64,000 nt of DNA from Misgurnus anguillicaudatus (taxonomy: Eukaryota; Chordata; Actinopteri; Cypriniformes; Cobitidae), in NCBI RefSeq assembly GCF_027580225.2, contig NC_073352.2, forward strand, positions 1,862,501 to 1,926,500. The letters run 5' to 3'. Numbering within the stretch: position 1 is the stretch's first letter; each line of letters starts with the position of its first letter. Below the pieces are notes generated by a model. It ran no database searches, was not told the DNA's origin, and worked only from the letters and a program-made list of their open reading frames with translations. The position numbers and the translations under genes are program-made. This document shows, in pieces, positions 23,688 to 33,689 of this stretch.

Positions 23688-23902
23688 TTAAATATGTGAG
23701 AAGGAATATATATTTGAGTGATTTTCAATCTATTCGACAATTCTATATGAGGAGAATATGATGATAGAACCTTTGATTGTTGTAAAAACAGATTAAATAA
23801 ACTGCAGTGGTAAAATCTGTTAATCCTAAGTGAATGAAATGTATTTCGTTTAACCCAAGTATAACATCTAGCAATTTCTTATTTCTCTTTCTATATTTAG
23901 TA
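23688..23902. repeat. Tandem duplication whose second copy received a TTAA element
   Basis: The segment starting AAGTAACTTAAATATGTGAGAA recurs about 215 bp later as TAGTAAC|TTAA...|ATATGTGAGAATG, with the 3.1-kb element of 23909-27036 inserted exactly at the TTAA. The second copy continues at 27037-27170 (…TTTTGATTGTTGTAAA…). The uninterrupted first copy is an internal empty site. Confidence 0.8.
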
Positions 23903-24180
23903 ACTTAAAGGGGCATTATGTAGCGTATTAATTTAAAAAATCTTTAAGATAGAGTTTTCACTTGTATATTTATGAGCCAACCATAATGTAATAGAAAGAA
24001 TGACACCTTGACTTTCCTCCACGGTTGTCTCTATCAGCCTGTAGGCTCTTTTGTGTGTGGAGGAGTAAGGTCCAAATTGGCGCGAAAATTCAAAATGTGA
24101 CGTCATGCACGTGCTCGTCTACTTGGGCGTTCCATATAGACGCGTACAGCAGTCATTAGTAAACGGCAGCAATCGCTAGC

Positions 24181-24258
24181 ATGTTTCAAATGGACTCTGC
24201 AGACGGAAAGAAGCGACTAACCTCCAGCACAATCCAGAAAACGGAAACTCCTCGTAAG
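24181..24258 (+). pseudogene. First part of a TE-borne coding exon
   Basis: ATG opens MFQMDSADGKKRLTSSTIQK and continues TETPRK before the foldback insertion at 24259. The basic, Ser/Thr-rich start followed by a KTRVNIG...FxxWRELxxxxGxKTD block (see 26446) resembles an uncharacterised protein type that I recall from repetitive fish loci. This is memory, not a search result. Beyond the insertion the frame decays (stop and frameshift at 25021-25088). Confidence 0.5.
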
Positions 24259-24262
24259 TTAA

Positions 24263-25016
24263 AGGACAAGTTGGGTATTTTACACTTAAAGCCCTGTTTT
24301 CAGATTGTTTATGATGAAAAAGAACGGTTTTGACTGAAATTTCGACATTTGCGGCTGCCCCGAGAATTTTTGGGTGTTTCTGTTTCAGCTCCTACCTTTA
24401 CAATGGGTTTAATGGTGCACTGGAACAATCCTTTCTAAAATGCATTAAACTTTCGTTTACAAAGACGTGAAACTTATCGAGTGGTCAGGGGTGTTCAATG
24501 ATATGCTCACACAAAAATCGCGTTAAAATATGCTTTCCAACAGCTGTTTTAGCATTCGTTGTTAACTTGTGGACCTATTTTTCCAAACGCCCCACACCCG
24601 TACATTCTTCCGCTTAGAGCTTGAATAATAGACACTAAAGCCCAGTTGGTGGCGCTAATCCGCCATTGCCAATTGCAAGAATAGAAACAAAGTTCCCGGC
24701 GCGGAGTAATACGATAGGCAAAAACTACGATAAAACCTGTTGGAATGTGCATTTTGCAGCGATTTCTTGTGAGCATACCAGTGAACACCCCTGACCACTC
24801 GGTGAGTTTCACGTCTTTGTAAACGAAAGTTTAATGCATTTTAGGAAGGATTGTTCCAGTGCACCATTAAACCCATTGTAAAGGTAGGAGCTGAAACACA
24901 AACACCCAAAAATTCTCTGGGCAGCCGCATATGTCGAAATTTCAGTCAAAACCGTTCTATTTCATCATAAACAATCTGAAAACAGGGCTTTAAGTGTAAA
25001 ATACCGAACTTGTCCT
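24263..25016. mobile_element. Palindromic foldback element at TTAA, inside the exon region
   Basis: The arms begin AGGACAAGTTGGGTATTTTA and mirror each other over more than 230 bp, up to the GTGGTCAGGGGTGTTCA block, around a centre at about 24500-24770. TTAA copies flank it (24259-24262, 25017-25020). It differs in sequence from the palindromes at 20.6 and 25.1 kb. Confidence 0.88.
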
Positions 25017-25088
25017 TTAACAAAAATCCTTATCTAGTGCGGCCAAAATAGAGCATGACCGGGGTCGGGGCAAAGACAAGAGTAAACA

Positions 25089-26441
25089 GTATGGAGCGAG
25101 ATATGTGTCTTTATTACATGCGATAAATTAAATGATCTGAGAGAAATAAAACTATTTGAAAGAAAAAGTTATCACACTGATAGCAAAGAAGCATTTCATG
25201 GGGAAAAAAAAGAATATTTGAGAGAAAAAGTTTTCATACCAATAGCAAAAAATAATTATATTTGAGACTAAAAAAAAAAGTTTTGAGAGAAAGTATTTTC
25301 TCATGATAGAACATAAAAAATATAAATTTGAAATTTTTTTAATTATTTATGAGAAAAAAATCTCTCAAGTATATATTCTATTGGTATCAATGTAATATTT
25401 TTATGAAAACATATTTAAAGTTATGATATACCACCACTAGCACGTACGCCATCAGGACTGTGGTCACCGTAGCCCCGACGTGTGTAGCCCCCGCGCTGCG
25501 GCAGCTAGGCTAGGCGTCCCTTATTTTTCTGTACTTCCTCCATGCACACTAACGTTGGTTGAAAGTTGTACAGGAGGTTGTATATGATGAACAAGCAGTT
25601 ACTCTTCGGGTGCTTTGAGGCTAGCAAGTGCAAAGGTAGAAACTAGATCACTACTCACTAAATAAGTCAAAATCAAAACATTCATTTGGCATTTGATTTA
25701 AAATAGTATAAACCAGGTGAGTTTGCAAGTTTACCTAGCATGATGGCTAATTAGCGATTAGCAAGCTAATAATATAATACACATTCATTCATGAATAAGA
25801 GTACCATTTCATTTTTTAATGTTTAATCTTCAGTGCTGTGAACTTGCTCAGCCAGCTATCCATCGAGTTGTGTGTCATCATCTTAATCAAACATTAGAGT
25901 GTCCGTGTTCAACAAAAAGCAGAGACGGCATCTATCTAGGTGAACCGAACAACGGTGTAATGATTCAGTTCGATTCCCAAGACAAGACGATGCTCACCCG
26001 ACTGCCCAATAGGGCAAAAAATATATACTTGACACAATTTTCACAGAGAAAGCAAAATCCTGACACGAGAGCAAGAAATTGCATTGAGAGCAAAGAAAAG
26101 CGTTTTGATAGAAACACTTTTTTTCAGAGAACATTTTTTCACACTAATAGCAAAAAATATTTACTTGAGAGATTTTTTTTCTCAGAAATAATTTAAAAAA
26201 TTTCAGATTTATATTTTTATGTTCTATCATGAGAAAATACTTTCTCTCAAAACTTTTTTTAAGTCTCAAATATTATTATTTTTTGCTATTGGTATGAAAA
26301 CTTTTTCTCTCAAATATTCTTTTTTTTTCTCATGAAATGCTTCTTTGCTATCAGTGTGACAACTTTTTCTTTCAAATAGTTTTATTTCTCTCAGATCATT
26401 TAATTTATCGCATGTAATAAAGACACATATCTCGCTCCATA
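25089..26441. mobile_element. Large foldback element with 300-bp near-identical arms
   Basis: The left arm (25090-25385) and right arm (26145-26441) start TATGGAGCGAGATATGTGTC and are roughly 97% identical as inverted repeats, with a unique centre of about 760 bp. The insertion point lies inside a codon run (GTAAAC|ATCGGA reads VNIG), and the 5-mer AAACA is on both sides (25084-25088, 26442-26446), so a 5-bp target duplication is likely. An open stretch at 25819-26196 in the centre runs into the right arm and matches no family known to me. Confidence 0.85.
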
Positions 26442-26445
26442 AAAC

Positions 26446-26533
26446 ATCGGATTGGCATTTGATTCTTGGAGGGAGCTCCAGTCAGCGCTGGGTATGAAAA
26501 CAGACCCGAGCTCGCTTTCTTTTTACTGCAAAG
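26446..26533 (+). pseudogene. Second part of the TE-borne exon, ending at a splice donor
   Basis: Joined over the foldback insertion the codons read KTRVN-IGLAFDSWRELQSALGM and continue KTDPSSLSFYCK, then G|GTAAGA, a clear splice donor at 26534. The block is in frame with the AKTRV codons left of the insertion. Function unknown; the W-R-E-L and K-T-D pattern looks conserved rather than random. Confidence 0.5.
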
Positions 26534-27040
26534 GTAAGACATAGTTACAGGCCATTTGTAATATATTATTTTATTGTTTTTGTGGTGTAATGCTAACGAT
26601 AGCATTGTTTTTGTGGTGTAATGCAAACGATAGCATGTAGCACAGGACCGTTTCAAAAGTTACTGTCTTATATGAATTATCTTTATTCAGAGCACGAGTG
26701 CACTAAGATTTGTGAGTGTCGGGAGTGTGTTTTACAGTGTAGTGTTACAAAACTTTTAAAAGTAGACTTCAGTTGAAAATATAAAGTAGCACTGCAACAT
26801 TTTACTAAATATGGTCTGTCAAACAATAACCTTACAGTACTGTAACTTTTCTTACATCTGTAAACATGCTGGTGAATCTCGATGAGCTGTCTGTGGTTGC
26901 TACGGCAACTCTGGATGTTGTGGTCGTGCTCGTACGAGTGTGCCCACCGAGAACGAGCATGAGACTGGCTGCAGTTTCTATAACGGCCACTGGTGTCAGT
27001 AACGGTTAGAAATTTCAGAACCTATGCAATGCCCCTTTAA

Positions 27041-27299
27041 ATATGTGAGAATGAAAATATATTTTAGTAATTTCCATCTCCAGCTTTTGATTGTTGTAAA
27101 TTTAAAAAACGGAGAGGACGCTAAACTGTTGTGGTTATCCTAAAGTAAATTAATTTTTTTTTCAGTTAATCTACGTTTTAAGTCTTCTTTATTGTGTTGA
27201 AGTCACTGGTTATTTATATTTTTGATAAAATACAATGTTATCTAAATACAATGTGTTGTGTGTTGAGGTATTTTTATTAAAATTAACCTGTGTTATATT
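27041..27299. other. Remainder of tandem duplication and unassigned AT-rich sequence
   Basis: The first 130 bp are the second copy of the duplication described at 23688-23902. The rest is AT-rich and featureless. Confidence 0.5.
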
Positions 27300-29086
27300 C
27301 AGTGTTTCCTTTAGGATTTTTTCCAGCTGTGGCGGCAGGGGGCGCCCATGATGATTGTAAATATACATTATTATTTTTTAAATGTAGAATATAGGCTACA
27401 GAAAACTAGCATGTATTTTTTTATAATTTCCATGCTGTCATTTACTTTTCCTTAAATTTATAGCATATTGCTTTTCTATGTTTGATCTAAACTATATTTT
27501 CTTTAAAAAAGTTACATAGCTACGTACGTAGTACGGATATTTCATTGTAGTTTTAATGTAGTGTGCATTACAAGTTCGTGCTCGTGTTTAACGTTACATT
27601 TCCCTGATGCAAAGTCATGCACAGTCCTGTTTGATAATCCGCACCGCTGTGATTGACAGAACACCCGACCAGTTATCCTACATCAGCAGCAATTTTATTC
27701 CACACCCGACCGGGTCGACCCGTTTGACATAAAAACTGTGACCCCGACCTGCACACGCAAATCGCGCAGTTAAATAGAAACCTTTAACGGTCTTCAGACA
27801 GATCTTAAACACAAATAAGCACGGTGCCATTTAAAAACGAGTCGAATTTTGGTCTTGGATGTTAGACCTGCATTTTACTCTTGTCTATTGAGTCCCGACC
27901 TGCATCTACAACGCATATAACACGTTAATATTATTACACTCGTTACATCAAATATTAAGCGTTTCACCCGCGGGTACCCCGACCCTGCTGTCTGAAACAG
28001 ATGAAACAGTCTCACCATTTGCCTCAAGTTTTTATTACCAATGTCCTTTTCTTGCTACGGGAATAATGTAAGTTTCCTTACAAACAGATTCGACTATTAA
28101 TGCCTTGCAGTCGCATATGAGTAGTATTCAGTATTTAGCCTTTTGTTTTTGGGCAAATATCTTATCATTTAATGTGAAACTTTATGTGAGTGTCGAAGAA
28201 CAGGAAGTTTGACAGCTGAGCGGTCAGCAGCGCGCTGCGCTTATAGCCTATATTCTGAATAACTAATGGCCCGATAAGTTGATTATATGAGTACAGTGAT
28301 TACAAATTAATGTCCAAAAAACTCGTAATATGTTAAATCGAAAGTTGAATCCTTTCTTCACAGCGCTGCGTCCGTGTATATGCGCCGGTGAACCGCATGG
28401 CGTGATGACCTTGCACCTTAAATTACCCTAAATATATAGTCATAAAGATAAAAGTAAAACAATATTCGAAATGGTGTATTTTTATTTGTGTAAACTCACA
28501 ATACGGAGAAAACATTGTGCTTATTTAAAATCATTAAAAACATGACGTGCCTTCTGCTGCTTTGGTTTTAGAGCGCTTCACAAAAAAATGAACAGAAACT
28601 CAAATACTTTTTTTATTCGTTTTGTCAATTTAATAATTATTAAGTGTAACATATTTCGTCTTTTTTATTTTATTATTATTTCTCAAAACAGAGACGTAGC
28701 CTAATCATCATCTAGATGATCTGTTTTAAATCTATTTGTGCATGAAACTAAACCCATGGAGGAAATTTTGATATTTTAGGAGATTTATTTATAAATGAGT
28801 GAACAATGCGAATCCAGAAAGGAATTTATTTCTAAGACAGCCAGTCTGGCAGGGCGGACATTTCGGTAGATTTTATTTTGTGAGCTGCCGCTGTGGGTTT
28901 TGTCTAGAAGGGATAGAGCAAATGCCGAAAAGTTTAGAATTAGATTTGGGTTTTAGAGTTGGGTTTGGTTGAAGGATTAGGATAAAACAGTGCTCATTCT
29001 GCGAGATTTTGTTTGCTGTATCCCATCTATCCACACCCGCAGGCGTGGTGGGGATGTTTTAGGGAATGTATATAGCGGAAACACTG
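27300..29086. mobile_element. hAT-type element (CAGTGTTTCC ends)
   Basis: The left end CAGTGTTTCCTTTAGGATTT and the right end GCGGAAACACTG are inverted repeats. GTTATATT occurs at 27292-27299 and, after three extra bases TAA, at 29090-29097, consistent with an 8-bp duplication plus a small indel. The interior has no transposase ORF. Confidence 0.75.
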
Positions 29087-29097
29087 TAAGTTATATT

Positions 29098-30092
29098 ACA
29101 TTCACATAATATTTCAGTAAAAGAATAATTGAATTATTCTGACGTTAAACTAACGTTCTATTTTCCTAAAGAAAACTTTCCTGGCTAACCAAAAACAAAC
29201 CTTGGAAAACAATGTTCTGGAAACCAAAAACTAACGTTTGGGGAAGATTTTGGGAACCAAAATGGGGATGGGCAGGAACAGCTAGCTTGCATGGAAATCC
29301 AGGATTATTTTAAAATGACGATGCACATGATGCACCAAACACATATTTTGAAATGACGAGCAACACACGACACTCCGAACACATATTTTGAATTCGCGCC
29401 CGCAGTCGCCACTGCTCAGAAGGCCTTTATTAACCCCCTGGAGCTGTGTGGATTACTTCTTTGAAGCATGGATTCACTTAGGCTTGAAAGTCATGGGTGC
29501 GTTTTTTTACCGTTATAAAGCTTACTAAAATAAATGAAATAAATGAACAAAAAAAACTTTAGTGTGGAGATGGTTATTTTGGGAATTATGTGTTTGACCA
29601 GACTTTTTATACACATTCCGGGTGTGGAATTGATGCGCCTAAATCATCCTGTACATGCTTTAGGGGCTTTCTGGGTGCAGAATTGATGCCCTTGAATCAT
29701 CCTCTCATGAGAATCCTCGCACCGCAATGGATAGTTCATAACTGTTAAAACACAAAGTAACACACAGTATCGGAATTGGATCGGTCATGTTGTCGGTCCT
29801 CGATCCGATATCCGATCCAGTCAAAAAGCCCAATCGGCCCGATCCAGAAAATCAGATCGGGACATCCCTACTTGTAAGCTTACTAGTTATTATGTGAACT
29901 CTAAATATAAAAAAGCTGTTTAATTCACAGAAAAGATTTTATGTCTAAGTGCTAAAATTTGGTCCCTGTCTGTGTAATAAACAATATTATACCACAGGGC
30001 TGTTGAATGCTTTATTCTAAATGGTTGAAAAATGTTCCACAGGTGATGATTATTTTTTCTGTAAAACGCACACATAACCTGTCAAATGTCTT
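29098..30092. other. hdx intron with repeat remnants
   Basis: A (CTGGAAACCAAAAACTAACGTT)-like repeat lies at 29150-29260, and TTAACCCCCTGGAGC at 29431 resembles the end of a TTAA-site element without a partner. A block rich in GATCGG/CCGATC at 29770-29870 ends CGGGACATCCCTA. It looks like the right end of a hAT MITE, with the left end missing. No hdx exon was recognised here. Confidence 0.5.
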
Positions 30093-30107
30093 AAAATTAC
30101 CACCTTG

Positions 30108-30304
30108 TGTCGGAGCCAATGGTGTAGTGGACGGTGCTCCGGCACATGGTGCAGACGCACTTCTGGCGACCCGAGTTCGAATCCCGGCTCGAGGTCCTTT
30201 GCCAATCCTATACCCCTCTCTCCACCCTATACTTTCCTGTCGTCTCCTTAATCACTGTCTATCTAATAAAGGTAAAACTGGCCCAAAAATATAACTTTAA
30301 AAAA
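30108..30304 (+). mobile_element. tRNA-derived SINE in hdx intron
   Basis: The head is tRNA-like: A box TGGTGTAGTGG (30120-30130) and B box GTTCGAATCCC (30174-30184). A pyrimidine-rich body ends CTATCTAATAAAGG, followed by an A-run. A 15-bp duplication (AAAATTACCACCTTG at 30093-30107; AAAATTACCCCCTTG at 30305-30319, one mismatch) shows LINE-mediated insertion. The right duplication ends about 35 bp from the hdx splice donor at 30353, an unusually close insertion. The polymerase III promoter points opposite to hdx. Confidence 0.92.
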
Positions 30305-30353
30305 AAAATTACCCCCTTGGGCATTACCATGGCTCGTCGACTCTTTTGCATAC

Positions 30354-31409
30354 CTTAAAACTGGAAGATGGCGGTGAGAGTAGTCTTAAAGGAAAGTTAC
30401 TGGGGGAGGATGTATTAATCGATGAACTGTTAGTTTGACATCCGTTCTCTCCAAAATGAGCACATGTTGATGCCTTAACAATGGTGGGTGATTGGCACCT
30501 TTCTGACACTCCTGGGCTATCAATCAAGGAAGACCCACATGAAATGGAGCTACACCCACCACACGCCAAGGACATGTTGCCACTGCTGCCTTTATTAAAC
30601 TGCATTTGTGCGCCCATATTTGCCAGTTCTTCTTCTCTTAAATACTCATCATCAGCATTGCCTGTTTCCATCGCAATCGAGAATATCTCTGACATGTCAA
30701 CCATTCGTTCTGTTTTTCGTTCTTTGTCTTGGCTGGTCCTTGTGAGAGGCAGCTGTAAAGCCTCCCCTGATCCCTCAAGGGAGAAACCTTTCTGAATCTG
30801 AGTGCTGTTGTCTATGGTAGTTTTGCTTGGAAATGAATGAGCCCATGTCGAAGACTGTAATATGCCTTGTTGCTTGGCCAAGTTGCGAGAAATTCTGTCT
30901 GTAGTGGTGAACTGTTTTAATATTTGGTTACATTTAGGGGTGCTGGAGCTGGGGGTGTTAGGTGTTTTTCTCTTCATAGCTCCACTGGTGACAGCGGGGT
31001 CTGTGTGCACAGTTGTGCAACTGTGAGCAGGCAAATCGATTTCAGTTTGTAATGGCAACGCTTGCATCCCAGTCCTGTTGGGAGCGGAAGCATCAAGCTG
31101 GTTAGCGTTTCGATTCAAGGAGTAAATACCTGTCAAAATTATGTCGGGTTGAGATCCTCTTACAGTACTGAGCGGGGAGGAAGACAATGGAGAAGAGGAA
31201 GCTGAGGAACATGAAGCTTGTGAAGGAACAAAGTGGGACATTGACTGGCTCTGATGATTGCTCCGTATGGCTGCCATCTCGCCTGTTGACACTGATCCAG
31301 TCACACATACTGCTTCAGGCAGAGCATGATGGCTGAAAAGACTTTGACCAGGGACTCCATTTTGATCTGCTTTGGAAGCCAGCTTCCGCCTTTTGTTTCC
31401 AACCCATGT
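30354..31409 (-). CDS. hdx: hdx, second coding exon (352 codons)
   Basis: The exon starts after a TTTTCAG acceptor with TWVGNKRRKLASK, the recognition helix of the first homeodomain (W, N and the basic run are present). It then encodes a long Ser/Thr-rich, low-complexity region with no stop, including an acidic patch NADDEYLREEELANMG. It ends SSFK at AAG|GTATGC, a plausible donor. Length is 1056 bp, phase 0 at both ends, so it joins exactly to the 55411-55557 exon. HDX is a divergent homeodomain nuclear protein, presumed DNA-binding. The second homeodomain and the C-terminus, expected for a protein of about 690 residues, are not in the recognised part of the window. The intact frame among decayed transposons argues for a working host gene. 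Confidence 0.93.
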
Positions 31410-31547
31410 CTGAAAAGACAAAAGACAATATACAACCAGTTGGGCAGGTTTGAGCATAAATAATCCATCTACTGCACAAAATTCCTAAAATGATATTTTC
31501 ACAGTCAGTGAACATTATTCATAAAATAACAGGATACATTAAGAACG

Positions 31548-31551
<4 letters not shown>

Positions 31552-31588
<37 letters not shown>
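31552..31588. repeat. (AT)n microsatellite in hdx intron
   Basis: About 37 bp of alternating AT, roughly 140 bp upstream of the hdx acceptor. Confidence 0.95.
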
Positions 31589-31591
<3 letters not shown>

Positions 31592-33283
31592 TGAGATTCA
31601 CAGCCCTTTCTAAAAACGTATCTGACCAATCACACTTTTAACAATAAGAAAACAAACTAAAGCTGCAAGAAGCAATAGAAGCGCCCTTGCATATATCGGC
31701 ACTGCCACCAATGGTCTTAGGAAAGCAGTAAACAGTGGTTAAATATAGGTGGGTATTCAAAGAAATTTGATGTGAAACACCTTGTGTTGGCAGCAGGTGG
31801 CGCAATGACTGTAACTGATCATCGTTATATTGATGTGTTCACGCCAGGAACCTTATCAAACGTATAAAGTTTGGGCAGGTTGGGACATTGTATGCCTGAG
31901 TTACAACAGCTTTCACATGATCAAAATGTCATGCAGGCATGTTCATGCATTGATTATGTGGAAAATGCCTTGATTTCCTTTTTTAAGGTACTTTGCTGGG
32001 TGCTCGCTATTGGTGGGTACCACTAAGGCCTGTCGCGATATTAACTATATTGACTTAGAGCGATAGGGGAACATGATGTATTTTTTATTTTTTATATTAT
32101 GCAGTTCCGGGTGTGGCATTTACATGAATCCTGCAGATGGTCATGATCGTTGTAGCATCTGGCTGGATTGCCAGAACCGGATCATATCTGATACTTGGAT
32201 TACAGAATAGCTGATAAATATGGTATTATGTGTTAACCCCCATGCCCTGTCTATTTTCTGGATTTCTACATCAAAGGGCTATAGTCAGCCCCAACCATCT
32301 CAGTGGGACATTTTACGACCCTCTTTTGAAGCTGTAAATGGTCCTACAGAGACGCAAGGAATGTCTTTGAGGAGACCATATAAAAAACTCTGTTAGGTCT
32401 TGTAAGTAAATACATTTATGGATGCGTGATGTTTTTTGGTTCCCTCTTTTATAAACTGCTTTTTAAATAACTTGTATTCTCATGTACAATTGTGTCTAGA
32501 TTACCTCTGACCAATAGAGATGTTTAGTTTGTTATTCATACATCGGAATGAATTACCACTTAATGATTGTTTAAAACCATTCATATTTGGTATGAAACTG
32601 ATCACATTTCAATTTCCTCTTCATGGATAAATATGGTATGATGGTACAACAATTCATTCCATTTATTCAATGATCCGAACTGATATTTTGCAAAGGAACA
32701 TGGAGGCCATAAATATGAAAATTAACAGTTAAGGGGACAAAGAAAGTTTCCCCTGCTCAGCTCTCATTGGCCGATTCAAACTTGGATGGGCATGTCCTCC
32801 TCAAAGGATAAATATTGGTGACAAACTTTATCTCTCGAGTTCTCTCTTCTCTTCTTCGGTGATCATCGCCTCATCTCTTCTACAAGTGAGCTCTTCCGGC
32901 TACCCCTTCCCCCTGGGAGGGCAATTAGACCTAGAAGCATGGCCTTTTTTTGTTCTGAGTCTAGGCCAAACTCACCTGAGTTTGTGACAAAGAATGGATT
33001 TTCAACGATCACAAAACCACCAATTCACATCTAAACCTTTCGAAACAACTCTTCAAATGGACTGGATGCTCGGTTCACACACCGACAACCTGGTCTGTTC
33101 TTTCAGCAAATGCTGCAACTGGACTCTGTCTTGAGATTCATCAAGAACCAGCAAAGCCATCTTTTCCATCTAAACCTAAGACGTTCAAACGCCTTCATCT
33201 GCACAGACATAGTAAAGTATCCGATAATTATTCTGTATCGTAGAATATAGCTGCGTTTAAGTAAGGTGAATGTTGGTTTATGC

Positions 33284-33284
<1 letters not shown>

Positions 33285-33335
<51 letters not shown>
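33285..33335. repeat. (CT)n microsatellite
   Basis: About 51 bp of uninterrupted CT. Open frames across it encode only Leu-Ser or Arg-Glu runs and are not genes. Confidence 0.97.
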
Positions 33336-33338
<3 letters not shown>

Positions 33339-33689
33339 CCCCCTGGGGTCCAAAAACGCGGCGCCGCATTTTGACGTGTTTTCTCTTTATCATGGCAGAA
33401 TCAACTTAAAATACTCCATCATTAATAATCATACACTTACGTGTTTGACATCATTTAAAACTGTGAAGGGTCTTCTTTAATATGTGTACATTTATAACAG
33501 ATCTTTCTGGTTTTGTCATATAAAGAAAATAAACAGGGTGCGCATTTAGACATTTCGGTCTCCGCCAGCTGTCTCTCAAAACACGTTGCAAAAATCAATT
33601 GAAACTCCGCGAATTCTCGTCACACAAACATGATACACATATCCAAAGAAAGCCTGAAATGTCTACTTTTAAACAAGCCAATTATAATC

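Larger units (their letters stand above)
23909..27036. mobile_element. TTAA-flanked element carrying exon remnants and two foldback insertions
   Basis: Ends AGGGGCATTATGTAG and, reversed, AGGGGCATTGCATAGG lie between TTAA copies (23905-23908, 27037-27040). Removing the two nested palindromic elements leaves about 1.0 kb, in which a plus-strand reading begins with ATG at 24181 and ends at a splice donor at 26534. Subterminal sequence has a short CpG-containing stretch (24040-24180) that could act as a promoter. Confidence 0.8.
31410..33689 (-). other. hdx intron 3' segment with simple repeats and a promoter-like stretch
   Basis: This is the part of the 24-kb intron next to the acceptor at 31410. 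It holds (AT)n at 31552-31588, a moderately repetitive stretch at 31660-31960 and (CT)n at 33285-33335. At 32755-33160 a CATTGG box, GGATAAATATT and then pyrimidine-rich sequence look like a promoter or an LTR, but no repeat partner was found. TTAACCCCCTGGGGTCC at 33336 resembles a TTAA-site element end. Confidence 0.55.

Noticed and set aside
29431..29460. piggyBac-type element (TTAACCCCCTGG start)
   Set aside because: A similar start occurs at 33336, but neither has a matching inverted end followed by TTAA within the window.
30108..30190. tRNA gene
   Set aside because: A and B boxes are present, but a 15-bp target duplication, pyrimidine-rich body and A-run tail show a SINE.
30481..30795. 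Plus-strand open frame of 104 codons
   Set aside because: It is antisense to the intact hdx exon, which has clear homology and splice sites; the frame is a shadow.
32755..33160. LTR or host promoter
   Set aside because: CCAAT- and TATA-like words are present, but no second LTR, target duplication or gene follows; kept only as a note in the intron entry.
33103..33480. Open frames with Arg-Glu or Leu-Ser runs
   Set aside because: They are translations of the (CT)n microsatellite on either strand.
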